Positions 15,797 through 24,900 of a stretch of DNA of 37,942 nucleotides are shown here, one piece after another. The translations under genes were made by a program, and so were the position numbers. Origin of the DNA: Anaerolineales bacterium. Lineage in GTDB: Bacteria > Chloroflexota > Anaerolineae > Anaerolineales > Villigracilaceae. Numbering within the stretch: position 1 is the first letter of the stretch; every line of letters begins with the position of its first letter. Location of the stretch: contig JANWWK010000018.1 of NCBI GenBank assembly GCA_025056175.1, positions 1 to 37,942 on the forward strand, written 5' to 3'. The notes under the pieces are model-generated. The model had not been told where the DNA came from and made no database searches. It saw nothing but the letters and a program-made list of their open reading frames with translations.

Positions 15797-16708
15797 ATGC
15801 ACGTACTTTTCTTGTTTCTGGATGGCGTGGGGCTGGGGGAAGATGACGCTGCGCGCAACCCCCTGGCGCGCGCCCACCTGCCCCACCTGACGGCATTACT
15901 GGAGGGGCGTCGCCTGGTAGCCGCTTCGGCGCCGTTCTCAAACCGGCGTGCCACACTCCTGGCACTGGATGCCTGTTTGGGCGTTGCGGGACTGCCACAA
16001 TCGGCCACCGGACAGGCCGTCCTGCTCACCGGGCGCAACATCCCCGCAGAAATTGGCTATCACTACGGCCCCAAACCCGACCCGGCAACTGCCGCTGCGC
16101 TGGCAGACGGCGGCGTGTTTGGCGCACTAACGCGCGCCGGCAAACGCGCTGCCCTGCTGAATGCCTACCCGGCAGGCTATTTTCAAGCCATTCGCTCGGG
16201 CCGGCGGCTCTACTCCGCCATTCCCCTGGCCGTCACCCGCGCCGGGTTGCCCCTGCACAGCGCAGATGACCTTCGAGCAGGCCGTGCCATCAGCGCCGAC
16301 CTGACCGGTTCGGGATGGCATGAGCGGCTCGGACATTCGGAAGTGCCTTTGCTCGCGCCTGACCAGGCCGGTATCAGACTTGCGGAACTGGCAGCCGGCT
16401 GTGATTTCGCTTTCTTCGAGTATTGGCTGACCGATTACGCCGGTCACGCCCAGGACATGCAAGCCGCCGTGCGCCTGCTGGAAGAATTTGATGCTGTGCT
16501 GGGCGGCCTGCTCGCTGCCTGGGATGACCAGACTGGCCTGATTGTGTTGACTTCCGACCATGGCAACCTGGAAGACCTCTCCACCCGGCGGCACACAACC
16601 AACCCGGTGCCGCTCCTGCTGGTGGGCAACGCGCAGATGCGCGACTCCTTTTCTGGGATAAAAGATTTGACCGGCGTAGCGCTCCGCCTGCTGGCTTTGT
16701 TTTCATAA
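15797..16708 (+). CDS. alkaline-phosphatase-superfamily metalloenzyme, phosphoglycerate-mutase-like
   Basis: 303 residues of the fold shared by cofactor-independent phosphoglycerate mutase and alkaline phosphatase. Visible are the metal-binding start FLFLDGVGLGEDD, the nucleophile segment LPQSATGQAVLLTG, a central TDYAGHA metal motif, and SDHGNLED followed by HTTNPVPLLL. These are the two metal sites and the nucleophile region. The protein is much shorter than iPGM (about 510) or the archaeal form (about 400), so the inserted phosphatase lobe is reduced and the substrate is uncertain. It starts 6 bases after der and is the last gene of this transcript. It may be a phosphomutase or phosphatase. 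Confidence 0.8.
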   Translation: MHVLFLFLDGVGLGEDDAARNPLARAHLPHLTALLEGRRLVAASAPFSNRRATLLALDACLGVAGLPQSATGQAVLLTGRNIPAEIGYHYGPKPDPATAAALADGGVFGALTRAGKRAALLNAYPAGYFQAIRSGRRLYSAIPLAVTRAGLPLHSADDLRAGRAISADLTGSGWHERLGHSEVPLLAPDQAGIRLAELAAGCDFAFFEYWLTDYAGHAQDMQAAVRLLEEFDAVLGGLLAAWDDQTGLIVLTSDHGNLEDLSTRRHTTNPVPLLLVGNAQMRDSFSGIKDLTGVALRLLALFS

Positions 16709-16724
16709 GGCACAGTTTTACACA

Positions 16725-16756
16725 AGATTAACCCTCTCGTAAACATGTGTTAATCT
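16725..16756. repeat. perfect 8-bp inverted repeat
   Basis: AGATTAAC (16725-16732) and GTTAATCT (16749-16756), separated by 16 bases, just after the metalloenzyme stop. No T run follows, so it may be a regulatory dyad or an mRNA 3'-end hairpin. Confidence 0.45.
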
Positions 16757-16871
16757 CCATGCAGTAACTTGAAGCGGCGCAGAATAGGCCGCGCGCATGC
16801 TTTTAATCCCCCGCATTGAACGCGAACCTGAACAGGGCAAAACCATAAAATCAATGTTAAACAACCACCGA

Positions 16872-16899
16872 TTGATTTGCTTCGGATTTCGGGTAAACT
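16872..16899 (+). promoter_or_regulatory. weak candidate promoter of the CHAD/ppk transcript
   Basis: TTGATT (16872-16877), 16-base spacer, TAAACT (16894-16899). The start would be near 16906, which leaves a leader of only about 12 bases that just includes AGGA at 16906-16909. The rest of the 209-base spacer (16709-16917) holds only the inverted repeat above and a short GCGGC/GCCGC hairpin. Confidence 0.3.
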
Positions 16900-16917
16900 A
16901 ATAACAGGAACACATGT

Positions 16918-17793
16918 ATGGATGCGAGAGCGTTACTTCTCGAAGCAATAGACAACCGCTGGCAAACCTACCGCGAGCAAATCAAAACCTGCCGTCGAGA
17001 ATTTTCCGAAGAAGCCGTTCACGACTTGCGGGTGGCCGCACGGCGATTGCTGGCACTGGTGGATTTGATTCGCGCCATCGCGCCGCATCCACGTTTACAA
17101 AAAATTCGCAAAGCGCTCAAAGGACAGCTAGACGAATTCGACGGATTGCGTGATACTCAGGTGATGCTCGCCGAAGTTTCCGAGAACCTGGAAACCCTGC
17201 CAGAACTCAAACCCATCCGGCAAATTCTACAGAAGCGGGAACGCCGTTTTTTGCGCGAGGCCGAAGAAATCATCGAAGACCTGAAGCCCGCTGGTATTGC
17301 CCGGCGTTTGGAAAAGACTCGCGCCATGATAGCACAAGTACAAGCCGGCCCGGCTTTCGATGCGCTGGTATTGCAGGCAGTAGATGAAGCCTACGGTACC
17401 GTCCTGCAGCGCTATGCGTGGATTCATGCCTCTCAGCCCGCAACCATCCACCGCACACGCATTGCGTTCAAACGGTTTCGCTACATGGTAGAAATCATTC
17501 ACCCGCTCTTGCCAGATTTCCCACGCACCAATTTCAAGCGCATGCACGATTATCAAACCGCGATGGGGGAAATTCAAGATGCCGAAGTTTTCCTTTTTAC
17601 GCTGGAGGAAATGACCGAAATTGAAGGCATCGAAGTCATTCGCCGCCATTACGAGCAGCGTCACCAGCAATTGATTGCAGTTTTTATGGAAGAAAAAAGC
17701 CAGGTAGAAACCTTCTGGCGGCCTGCGCCCGAACAACCGTTCCCCTGGCAAGTGATACAACCAGCTGAAACAAAAGCGCTGTCCCCTTCCTGA
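16918..17793 (+). CDS. CHAD-domain protein
   Basis: 291 residues, almost all helical and rich in conserved basic residues: VHDLRVAARRLLALVDLI near the N-terminus, KIRKALKGQLDEFDGLRDTQV, and in the second half IHRTRIAFKRFRYMVEIIHPLL and QTAMGEIQDAEVF. These are the two repeats of a CHAD domain, a helical fold that binds polyphosphate and locates to polyphosphate granules. It stands 58 bases upstream of polyphosphate kinase in the same direction, which supports a polyphosphate-related role. No CYTH (triphosphatase) domain is fused. The ATG at 16918 has AGGA eight bases upstream. Confidence 0.92.
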   Translation: MDARALLLEAIDNRWQTYREQIKTCRREFSEEAVHDLRVAARRLLALVDLIRAIAPHPRLQKIRKALKGQLDEFDGLRDTQVMLAEVSENLETLPELKPIRQILQKRERRFLREAEEIIEDLKPAGIARRLEKTRAMIAQVQAGPAFDALVLQAVDEAYGTVLQRYAWIHASQPATIHRTRIAFKRFRYMVEIIHPLLPDFPRTNFKRMHDYQTAMGEIQDAEVFLFTLEEMTEIEGIEVIRRHYEQRHQQLIAVFMEEKSQVETFWRPAPEQPFPWQVIQPAETKALSPS

Positions 17794-17851
17794 CCGGTTT
17801 TTCTTTATCCGCTCCACCTGCTACCTATCCGCTTCTCCGCATTGAGACGTT

Positions 17852-19969
17852 ATGACGCTCCCGCCCAACGACCCCATCCTGACGCTTTCAGACCCTAAAC
17901 TCTACATCAACCGTGAACTGGGCATGCTGGAATTTCAGCGCCGCGTGTTAGAAGAAGCCCAAGATGAAAACAACCCCCTGCTGGAGCGGGTCAAATTCCT
18001 TGCCATTTTCGGCTCGAACATGGATGAATTCTTCATGGTGCGCGTATCGGGCATTCGCAAACAGGTGGAAGCGCACATTCCAGACATTTCGATAGACGGA
18101 CGCACCCCGCGCGATGTACTGGCAGCCATCCGTAAAACATCGCATGAACTTTATGAAGAAGCCCTGCACTGCTGGAACAAAAAATTACTCCCCAAACTGG
18201 ATAAAGCCGGCATTCACATACTTGACTATACCAGATTGAACCCTGCCCAGCGTGAACGCGCTGATACCTACTTCCGTGAAGTGGTTTTTCCCGTTCTCAC
18301 ACCGCTTGCGCTCGACCCGGGTCATCCGTTTCCGCACATTTCTAACCTGAGCCTGAACCTGGCGGTGGTCATCCGCGATACCAAAGGCAACGAAAAATTT
18401 GCTCGTCTCAAGGTGCCCGATACCCTGCCGCGTCTCGTACCGGTCAAACGCTCCTCCGGCGGAGAGCGCAAAGACGGCACGATACCGCGCCAGCACTACT
18501 TTGTCTGGCTGGAACAGGTAATTGCCGCCAACCTGACGCTTCTATTTCCAGGCATGCAGGTTGTTTCAGCGCATCCATTCCGCATTGTGCGCGATGCGGA
18601 TGTGGAGATTCAGGAACTCGAAGCCGATGACCTGCTCGAAACCATGCAGGCCAGCATTCGGCGGCGTAAATTCGGCTCGGTGGTGCAGGTTGCCATCTAC
18701 GAGAGCATGCCCTCCAGCGTGCGCGATTTACTCATCGAAAACCTGGAGGTGCGCCCAACCGACCTGTACATACAGAGCAGTCCATTGGGACTGGTGAGCC
18801 TGTGGCAATTGTATAACACGCTGGAATTGCATGAGTTGAAATACCCGCCGTACAAACCCTTCGTCATTCCGGCCTTTCGTCAACCGGGTGCCCCTGCCGA
18901 TATTTTCGATGCCATCCGGCAGGAGAATCTCCTGCTCCATCACCCTTACGATTCGTTTACACCAGTGGTGGATTTTTTGAACGCCGCGGCGCGCGACCCG
19001 CAAGTACTGGCCATCAAGCAGACTCTCTATCGGGTGGGGCAAAATTCGCCGGTGGTGGAAGCCCTGCTGGAAGCGTCTGAACGTGGCAAACAGGTGGCAG
19101 TGCTGGTGGAGTTAAAGGCGCGCTTCGACGAAGAGAGCAATATCGGCTGGGCGCGGCGGCTGGAGCAAGTAGGCGTGCATGTCGTCTACGGCCTGGTCGG
19201 GCTGAAAACGCACAGCAAAATTGCGATGGTTGTCCGGCGCGAAGGGGAGGGCATCCGCCGCTATTTGCACCTGGCAACCGGCAATTACAACCCATCCACT
19301 GCGCGCATCTACGAAGATTTAGGGTTGTTTACCTGCGATGAAGAGATGGGCGCGGATGCCACCGACCTGTTCAACTACCTGACCGGCTACTCCACCAAAC
19401 AAGATTACAAAAAACTGCTCGTGGCACCGGTCAACCTGCGCCGTCGACTCGAAGCGCTCATCCGCCGCGAAATTGCCCACGCACGCGCTGGCAAGAAAGC
19501 ACACCTCATTTTCAAAGTGAATGCCATTGTAGACCAGCCCATCATTCAACTGCTTTATGAAGCCTCGCAGAGCGGAGTGCAGGTAGATTTGCTGGTACGC
19601 GGCATTTGCTGCTTGCGTCCGGGGCTCAAGGGCGTGAGCGAGAACATTCGCGTCATCAGCATCGTGGGACGCTATCTTGAACACAGCCGGATTTATTATT
19701 TCTACAACGATGGTGCAGAAGAAATTTATTTAGGAAGTGCTGACCTCATGCCCCGCAACCTCGACCACCGCGTGGAAGTGGTGTTCCCCCTCGAAAAACC
19801 CGGTCATGTTCATTACATGAAGAGCCAGGTTCTGGATATTTACCTGAAAGACACCCTGCGCGCCCGCCTGATGCGGCCCGATGGCACCTATGTCCGCGCC
19901 AAAGCCGATAACAATGCCCTGGATGTGCAGGCGTGGTTAATGAGCCACCGGGTGGAGAAAAAAATGTGA
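17852..19969 (+). CDS. ppk1: polyphosphate kinase 1
   Basis: Reversibly polymerises the gamma-phosphate of ATP into polyphosphate. The 705-residue protein has the N-terminal helical domain (YINRELGMLEFQRRVLEEA, SNMDEFFMVRVSGI), the head domain and two phospholipase-D-like catalytic domains. The phosphorylated histidine is H454 (GLKTHSKIAMV) and the second histidine H611 (RYLEHSRIYYF); both are displaced by 19 from E. coli H435/H592, so the core is intact. RYLHLATGNYNP and SADLMPRNLDHRVEV are also present. No exopolyphosphatase gene is adjacent; the partner is the CHAD gene upstream. It converges on the small membrane protein gene with 22 bases between. Confidence 0.97.
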   Translation: MTLPPNDPILTLSDPKLYINRELGMLEFQRRVLEEAQDENNPLLERVKFLAIFGSNMDEFFMVRVSGIRKQVEAHIPDISIDGRTPRDVLAAIRKTSHELYEEALHCWNKKLLPKLDKAGIHILDYTRLNPAQRERADTYFREVVFPVLTPLALDPGHPFPHISNLSLNLAVVIRDTKGNEKFARLKVPDTLPRLVPVKRSSGGERKDGTIPRQHYFVWLEQVIAANLTLLFPGMQVVSAHPFRIVRDADVEIQELEADDLLETMQASIRRRKFGSVVQVAIYESMPSSVRDLLIENLEVRPTDLYIQSSPLGLVSLWQLYNTLELHELKYPPYKPFVIPAFRQPGAPADIFDAIRQENLLLHHPYDSFTPVVDFLNAAARDPQVLAIKQTLYRVGQNSPVVEALLEASERGKQVAVLVELKARFDEESNIGWARRLEQVGVHVVYGLVGLKTHSKIAMVVRREGEGIRRYLHLATGNYNPSTARIYEDLGLFTCDEEMGADATDLFNYLTGYSTKQDYKKLLVAPVNLRRRLEALIRREIAHARAGKKAHLIFKVNAIVDQPIIQLLYEASQSGVQVDLLVRGICCLRPGLKGVSENIRVISIVGRYLEHSRIYYFYNDGAEEIYLGSADLMPRNLDHRVEVVFPLEKPGHVHYMKSQVLDIYLKDTLRARLMRPDGTYVRAKADNNALDVQAWLMSHRVEKKM

Positions 19970-19991
19970 GCAGGCACAATGCGCCCGCGCG

Positions 19992-20255
19992 CTAGGCGCG
20001 AGCGCGATTGACCAGATAGAAAATCGCCCGCACACCTGTAATTATCAACAGACTGGCTGAGAGAACCCCGCCCAAAATCATCAGAGACCGCCGTACTTTG
20101 GGCGATTTTTTCTCTAACTCGATGGAAGGAACGAACGAGAGGCGCTGGCGAACTGTCTGCACCAGACGCGGTGAGGGCTGCACCGGACGCAACAATTCTT
20201 GCAAGCGCATTTCGAGCGCGTCGGAGGAAACGGTCAAATTTCGACGGGCCATCAT
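19992..20255 (-). CDS. small single-pass membrane protein
   Basis: 87 residues, no family recognised. The N-terminal half is charged and helical (ALEMRLQELLRPVQPSPRLVQTVRQRL), then a basic patch (KKSPKVRRS), then one membrane helix (about 59-81, LMILGGVLSASLLIITGVRAIFYLV) and a short basic tail. Its ATG at 20255 lies 3 bases after the degV stop, and GGAG at about -8 supports it, so it is a real third gene of the sigma-factor operon. The layout (cytoplasmic helices, one membrane span, same operon as a sigma factor) would suit an anti-sigma or membrane tether, but there is no zinc-binding HxxxCxxC motif. Function unknown. Confidence 0.7.
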   Translation of the reverse strand: MMARRNLTVSSDALEMRLQELLRPVQPSPRLVQTVRQRLSFVPSIELEKKSPKVRRSLMILGGVLSASLLIITGVRAIFYLVNRARA

Positions 20256-20258
20256 GAG

Positions 20259-21101
20259 TTACTCCAAAGGAAAGAAGACAATTCCGACCGTTCCAGGGCC
20301 AAGATTGGCAGCAACAGAAATCGAAAGGTCGGTCAGAAACAGGTCACGGGTATTGAACATCTTGCGGGCGCGCTCCATCAGGTCAGCACCGGCCTGTGGG
20401 TCACGGGCATGGACAATAGACATCATCACTTCGCGGTCGCCCACGTATTCTTTGACCATTTCCAGCAGACGGTCGAGCGAGGCTTTGCGGGTGCGGACTT
20501 TTTCGGCCATGTTCAGAACGCCCTCTTTGAGAACAGCAATCGGCTTGACATTCAACATGGAGGCCAGCGCGGCCTGGAGCGTCCCTACCCGCCCGCTCAT
20601 GCGCGCATATTCAAGTGTATCGAGCGCCAGAATCACACCGCAGCGCGAACGCAGGGCTTCCAGATGTTGCAGGATTTCTTCCAGGCTTTTGCCAGCGCGC
20701 TCCAGCAGGCGCGCTTCGCGGCACAAAATCCCAATTGCAGCCGAGCCACTCATCGAATCGAACGGGATGATGCGAAAGGTCTCGGCCAGTTCCTGTGCGG
20801 CGGCCACCGCCGAAGCATAGGTGCCGGAGAGTTTGCTGGTGACGTGAATGGAAAGAATGGTATCTCCCGCCTGAGCAATTTTCTTATAAAACTCGGCGAA
20901 CTGATGCGGCGAAGGCTGCGAGGTCTTTGGCACACGCTTGTTCTCGTCCACCAGTCTGTAAAACCCCTCGCGGTCCAGGTTGACATCCGAGAGATATGTG
21001 GTTTCTCCAAAGTGAATGTTGATTGGTACAACCTGAATATCGTACTGCTCTTTCCACTCGCGGGGCATATCGGCAGCGCCATCGGTGACAATTCTTAACA
21101 T
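20259..21101 (-). CDS. DegV-family fatty-acid-binding protein
   Basis: Two-domain protein that binds a fatty acid in a cleft; family members act as FakB, presenting fatty acids to the kinase FakA. From the ATG at 21101 it has 280 residues beginning MLRIVTDGAADMP, with INIHFGETTYLSD, SQPSPHQFAEFY, SIHVTSKLSGTYASA, PFDSMSGSAAIG and a C-terminal GPGTVGIVF. All of these match the DegV pattern. The start is fixed by a perfect AGGAGG (21107-21112) five bases upstream; an earlier in-frame start at 21125 would remove it. It lies 24 bases after the sigma-factor stop. No FakA-like kinase is in the window. Confidence 0.92.
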   Translation of the reverse strand: MLRIVTDGAADMPREWKEQYDIQVVPINIHFGETTYLSDVNLDREGFYRLVDENKRVPKTSQPSPHQFAEFYKKIAQAGDTILSIHVTSKLSGTYASAVAAAQELAETFRIIPFDSMSGSAAIGILCREARLLERAGKSLEEILQHLEALRSRCGVILALDTLEYARMSGRVGTLQAALASMLNVKPIAVLKEGVLNMAEKVRTRKASLDRLLEMVKEYVGDREVMMSIVHARDPQAGADLMERARKMFNTRDLFLTDLSISVAANLGPGTVGIVFFPLE

Positions 21102-21125
21102 CGGAACCTCCTCAGTAACAACCAA

Positions 21126-21695
21126 CTATTCGCTGTAGTCTTCTGCGCCGCCAATCTGGTCGCGCAGAGAGAGCAGCGTACGATGATACAGACTCTTCAC
21201 CGCGCCTTCGCTGCGTCCCATGATCTGGCCGATTTCTGCGTTGGAAAGGTGTTCGACGAACTTGAGAATCAAAAGTGTTTGGCGTTCGGCAGGCAGGGAA
21301 CGAATCAGTCGAAGCAACGCTTCTTGCCGTTCGTTGTGAACAAGCGTATTTTCGGGATGTTCGCCTTTCGCCGGCAAAGGCGCATCCGAAAGTGGAATTT
21401 CTTGTCGGCGGCCGCGGTCACGGTGCCAGTTGGCGACCAGATTGTGGGCAATCCGGTATAACCAGGCCGAAAACGGTACGCCGCGGTCGGTATAGTTGCC
21501 GATGTGATTCATCGCTCGTTGAAAGACGCGCGCCGTCAGGTCTTCCGCGTCATCTAAATTGCCGGTGCGGTAGTACACGTAGTTGAAAATTCGGTCTACG
21601 TACCGCTCATACAGCATTCCGAAAGCATTGCGGTCACCCTGGGCAGCCAATGCCAGGATTTCATCTTCTTGCAAGGGGTCGGCCAAGGGGGTCAT
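21126..21695 (-). CDS. ECF-type sigma-70 family RNA polymerase sigma factor
   Basis: 189 residues from ATG 21695. Region 2 is NAFGMLYERYVDRIFNYVYYRTGNLDDAEDLTARVFQRA with PFSAWLYRIAHNLVANWHRDRGRR; region 4 is LPAERQTLLILKFVEHLSNAEIGQIMGRSEGAVKSLYHRTLLSL, a clear helix-turn-helix. No regions 1 or 3, so it is an ECF or ECF-like factor. The frame continues upstream to 21815, but that start would lie upstream of the candidate promoter, so ATG 21695 is preferred, although no good Shine-Dalgarno is visible (TAAGG directly abuts it). First gene of an operon with degV and a small membrane protein. Divergent from the giant surface-protein gene. Confidence 0.9.
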   Translation of the reverse strand: MTPLADPLQEDEILALAAQGDRNAFGMLYERYVDRIFNYVYYRTGNLDDAEDLTARVFQRAMNHIGNYTDRGVPFSAWLYRIAHNLVANWHRDRGRRQEIPLSDAPLPAKGEHPENTLVHNERQEALLRLIRSLPAERQTLLILKFVEHLSNAEIGQIMGRSEGAVKSLYHRTLLSLRDQIGGAEDYSE

Positions 21696-21756
21696 CCTTA
21701 CCGGCGGTTTGAAACATTTAACCCCGCCGGATTTGAGAAGTTTCTGGAGAGTTTCG

Positions 21757-21783
21757 AGTATAACACGTGCGCTGGTCTCACAA
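21757..21783 (-). promoter_or_regulatory. candidate extended -10 promoter of the sigma-factor operon
   Basis: Minus strand: -35 TTGTGA (21783-21778), 15-base spacer, -10 TATACT (21762-21757) preceded by TGT, which gives an extended -10. Start near 21750, about 55 bases before the ATG at 21695. Confidence 0.45.
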
Positions 21784-21799
21784 CCTGATTTCTGCGCGC

Positions 21800-21829
21800 T
21801 TGAAATTCTGACCAATTTTGTGGTATAAT
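21800..21829 (+). promoter_or_regulatory. strong promoter of the giant surface-protein gene
   Basis: -35 TTGAAA (21800-21805), 18-base spacer, perfect -10 TATAAT (21824-21829) with TGG just before it (extended -10). Start near 21836, so the leader is about 158 bases. Confidence 0.75.
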
Positions 21830-21833
21830 CACT

Positions 21834-21847
21834 TTACAAAATTGTAA
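21834..21847. promoter_or_regulatory. palindrome across the predicted transcription start
   Basis: TTACAA-AA-TTGTAA, arms of 6 bp, begins 5 bases after the -10. The position suits an operator for a repressor of the downstream gene. Confidence 0.45.
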
Positions 21848-21863
21848 GTTATCAAAAACGTCA

Positions 21864-21921
21864 GGGGCGAGATTGGACTGGAGATTGGTGGAGCGCCCCG
21901 TTGCGAAATGGGGATTTTTTT
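21864..21921 (+). terminator. leader attenuator: anti-terminator and intrinsic terminator
   Basis: The terminator is CCCCGTT (21896-21902), a GNRA-type loop GCGA, AATGGGG (21907-21913), A, then seven T (21915-21921): a 7-bp stem with a T run. The competing stem is GGGGCG (21864-21869) with CGCCCC (21894-21899), which uses the terminator's left arm, so the two cannot coexist. A third segment, CGCCCCT at 21974-21980 next to the ribosome site, can also pair with AGGGGCG at 21863-21869. No gene ends upstream on this strand, so this is leader control or a short RNA, not the end of a gene. I do not recognise a known riboswitch class. Confidence 0.6.
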
Positions 21922-21993
21922 ATTCGTTTTATCCGGGTGACGGTCATTTTCGTATCTGAAAGATATTGACTGCCGCCCCTCAGGGAGGCCAGC

Positions 21994-24900
21994 ATGAGCT
22001 TTATGGGGAAATTCTTTGCCGGTATTCATTTTTTGATTGCGCTGACCGTTGGGCTGACCTTGCCCCTGGCGCAAGCGGCGCCGGTTCGCGCCGATGAACT
22101 CGCCGCGCCTGCCGCCGATACCACCGGTTTACCAGCCCTGCCACGCACGCTGTGGAGTGATACCGCCGAACCGGCCAATCCGAACTTTCAAGACGTGGGC
22201 GGCCCGATTCAGTTAGGCGTGCGCTTCACCTCTACCGATAGCGGTTATGTGACCGGTATCCGCTTCTTCAAAGGTTCGCAGAACACCGGAACGCACACCG
22301 GGCAGTTATACGACCTGGCGGGCAACCTGCTGGCTTCGGCAGTTTTCACCAACGAAACCGCCGCCGGCTGGCAGACGGTTTACTTTGCCGCGCCGGTCTT
22401 CATCACCGCCGGGCAGACGTATGTTGCCTCTTACCACACCGCATCCGGTTTTTACGCCCGAACGCCCAACTATTTCACTTCAGCGCGGGTCAACTTGCCG
22501 CTCACGGCCCCTGCCGATGATGGCGGCGTGACGAACATCAACGGCGTGTATGCCTACTCCACCACGCCCACCTATCCCGACCAGGCCTACGAGCAGAGCA
22601 ACTACTGGGTGGATGTGGTCTTTGAGACGCCCGAAATGCCCGCGCGCGGCACGCTGGGCGTTTATGTCGGCGCGCGCGTCACCTATCGCTTTCCAACCGC
22701 CATGAACCCGGCCACCATCAACGCGGCAACTTTTCTCGTGCGTAACCCGGCTAACGAGATTCTCCCCGCCACCGTCTCTTACGATTCTGCCGCCCGGATG
22801 GCGATTCTCACTCCCGCCAGCCAGTTCAACAACCAGACCACTTACAGCGTGACGATTCTCGGCGGGGCGGGCGGCGTGCGCGATGCGCTCGGCAACCCTC
22901 TGCCTGCCGACATCACCTGGAACTTCACCACCGAGGCCGCTTACCCCGATTCCGGCCCCGGCGGGCCGATTCTGGTCATCGGCAGCACTTACGATGGCTT
23001 CAGCCGCTACTATCCCGAAATTCTGCGCGCTGAGGGCTTGAATGCCTTCCGCTTCACCGACCTGAGCCGCGTCAGCGCCGCCACCCTGAACAATTACGAC
23101 GTGGTGATACTGGCGCATACCACCCTCTCTGATACGCAGGCCGCCATGTTCACGAACTGGGTGACGAACGGCGGCAACCTGATTGCCATGCGCCCCGACC
23201 CGCGCCTGGCATCTTTGCTCGGCATTGCTCCTGCCGGAAGCCCCCCGCTCAGCGAGGGCTACATCCTGGTCAACGGAAGCGGGCCCGGCGCGGGAATCGT
23301 CAACCAGACAATTCAATATCACGGTGCGGCAGACCGTTATCTGTTGAGCGGCGCGGCCAATCTCGCCACGCTTTATGCCGATGCCTTCACCGCCACCGCC
23401 AGCCCGGCGGTCACGCTGGCAAGCGTCGGCGCGAACGGCGGACAGGCCGCTATGTTCGCCTATGACCTGGCGCGCTCGGTCGTCCTCACCCGCCAGGGCA
23501 ACCCACGCTGGTCGGGCGACGACCGCGATGGCATCATCCCCACCCGCTCGGCAGACCTGTTCTACGGCAACAAAGCCGGTGACCCGCAGCCCGATTGGGT
23601 CAACCTGGATAAAGTCGCCATCCCACAGGCCGATGAGCAGCAGCGTTTGCTGGCGAACCTGATTCTCAGCATGAATCTCGACAAAAAACCATTGCCGCGC
23701 TTCTGGTATTTCCCGCGCGATGAAAAAGCGGTGGTGGTGATGACCTCGGATGACCACGCCGATAACGTGGTCTATAACAGCCTGTACGATGACCGCCTGG
23801 ACCAGTTGAACGCCTACAGTCCGCCCGGTTGTTCGGTGGACGATTGGGAATGCGTGCGCCAGAGCATTTATCTGGTGGTGGGTTTTGTCACCAACCCCGC
23901 CGAAAACGCCAAAATTCAGGCTTACGCCGCGCAAGGACACGAGTTTGGCGTTCACATCAGCACCAACTGCGCCGATTACACCAACGCCGCGCTCGATGCG
24001 TTTTTCACCAGCGGGATGGCCTGGTTTGGGAGCAATTTCTCCTTCCTGCCCGCGCCCCGCACCGAGCGCACGCATTGCGTGGCCTGGAGCAACTACGTCG
24101 AACATATCAAAGTCCGCCGTTCGCACGGCATTCGGCTCGACACCAACTTTTACTACTATCCCGCCTCGTGGGTCAATAACCGTCCTGGCATGTTCACCGG
24201 TTCGGGCCTGATGATGAAGTTCGCCGACCTGGATGGCAGCCTGATTGACGTGTATCAGGCCGTGACGCACATGACTGACGAAGCCGGGCAGACTTACCCC
24301 TACACGATTGACACCCTGCTCGATAACGCGCTTGGCCCACTCGGCTACTACGGGGCCTTCGTCACCAACATTCACTCCGATTCGGGCGCGTTTTCTGATG
24401 CGAACATAGACATCATCGAATCGTCCCTGGCGCGCGGCGTGCCAATCATCTCTGCCCAGCAGATGCTCACCTGGCTGGATGGCCGCAACGGGTCGAGTTT
24501 CAGCGCCTTCGACTGGCAGAACGATATTCTCTCCTTCCGTGTCAATGCGGCGGCGGGGGCGCGCGGCCTGCGGGGGATGCTGCCCGTTCAGGGGCCAAAT
24601 CATCCCCTCACCGCCATCACCCGCAACGGCGTGCAGATTGCCTATCGGACGGAGTTCATCAAAGGCGTGGAATATGCCTTCTTCGATGCCCCCAGCGGCG
24701 ATTACCAGGCCTTCTACGCGCCCGATACCACCCCGCCGGTCATCACCAATGTCCAGGCCACCATCAACGGCGACGGCACGGTGACGATTACCTGGGATAC
24801 CGACGAATTCGCCAATTCGCGCGTGGATTACGGTACAAATCCGCTGGCCTTGACGAATAACGCGCAGGACTCAGCCCTGACCCTGGCGCATTCCATCACC

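Noticed and set aside
19979-20010. GC-rich hairpin between ppk1 and the small membrane protein gene as a bidirectional terminator
   Set aside because: The sequence is just alternating GCGC with no T run on either strand.
21696-21815. Upstream start at 21815 for the sigma factor
   Set aside because: The added 40 residues do not resemble sigma region 2, and the start lies upstream of the candidate promoter.
21864-21990. A known riboswitch (c-di-GMP, c-di-AMP, cobalamin) in the giant gene's leader
   Set aside because: I could not find the conserved core segments of these classes; only the generic attenuator structure is supported.
22480-24603. A 707-codon open frame on the minus strand opposite the giant gene
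   Set aside because: It has no recognisable domain and reads as the complement of a GC-rich coding frame; the plus-strand protein has a signal peptide, repeats and catalytic motifs.
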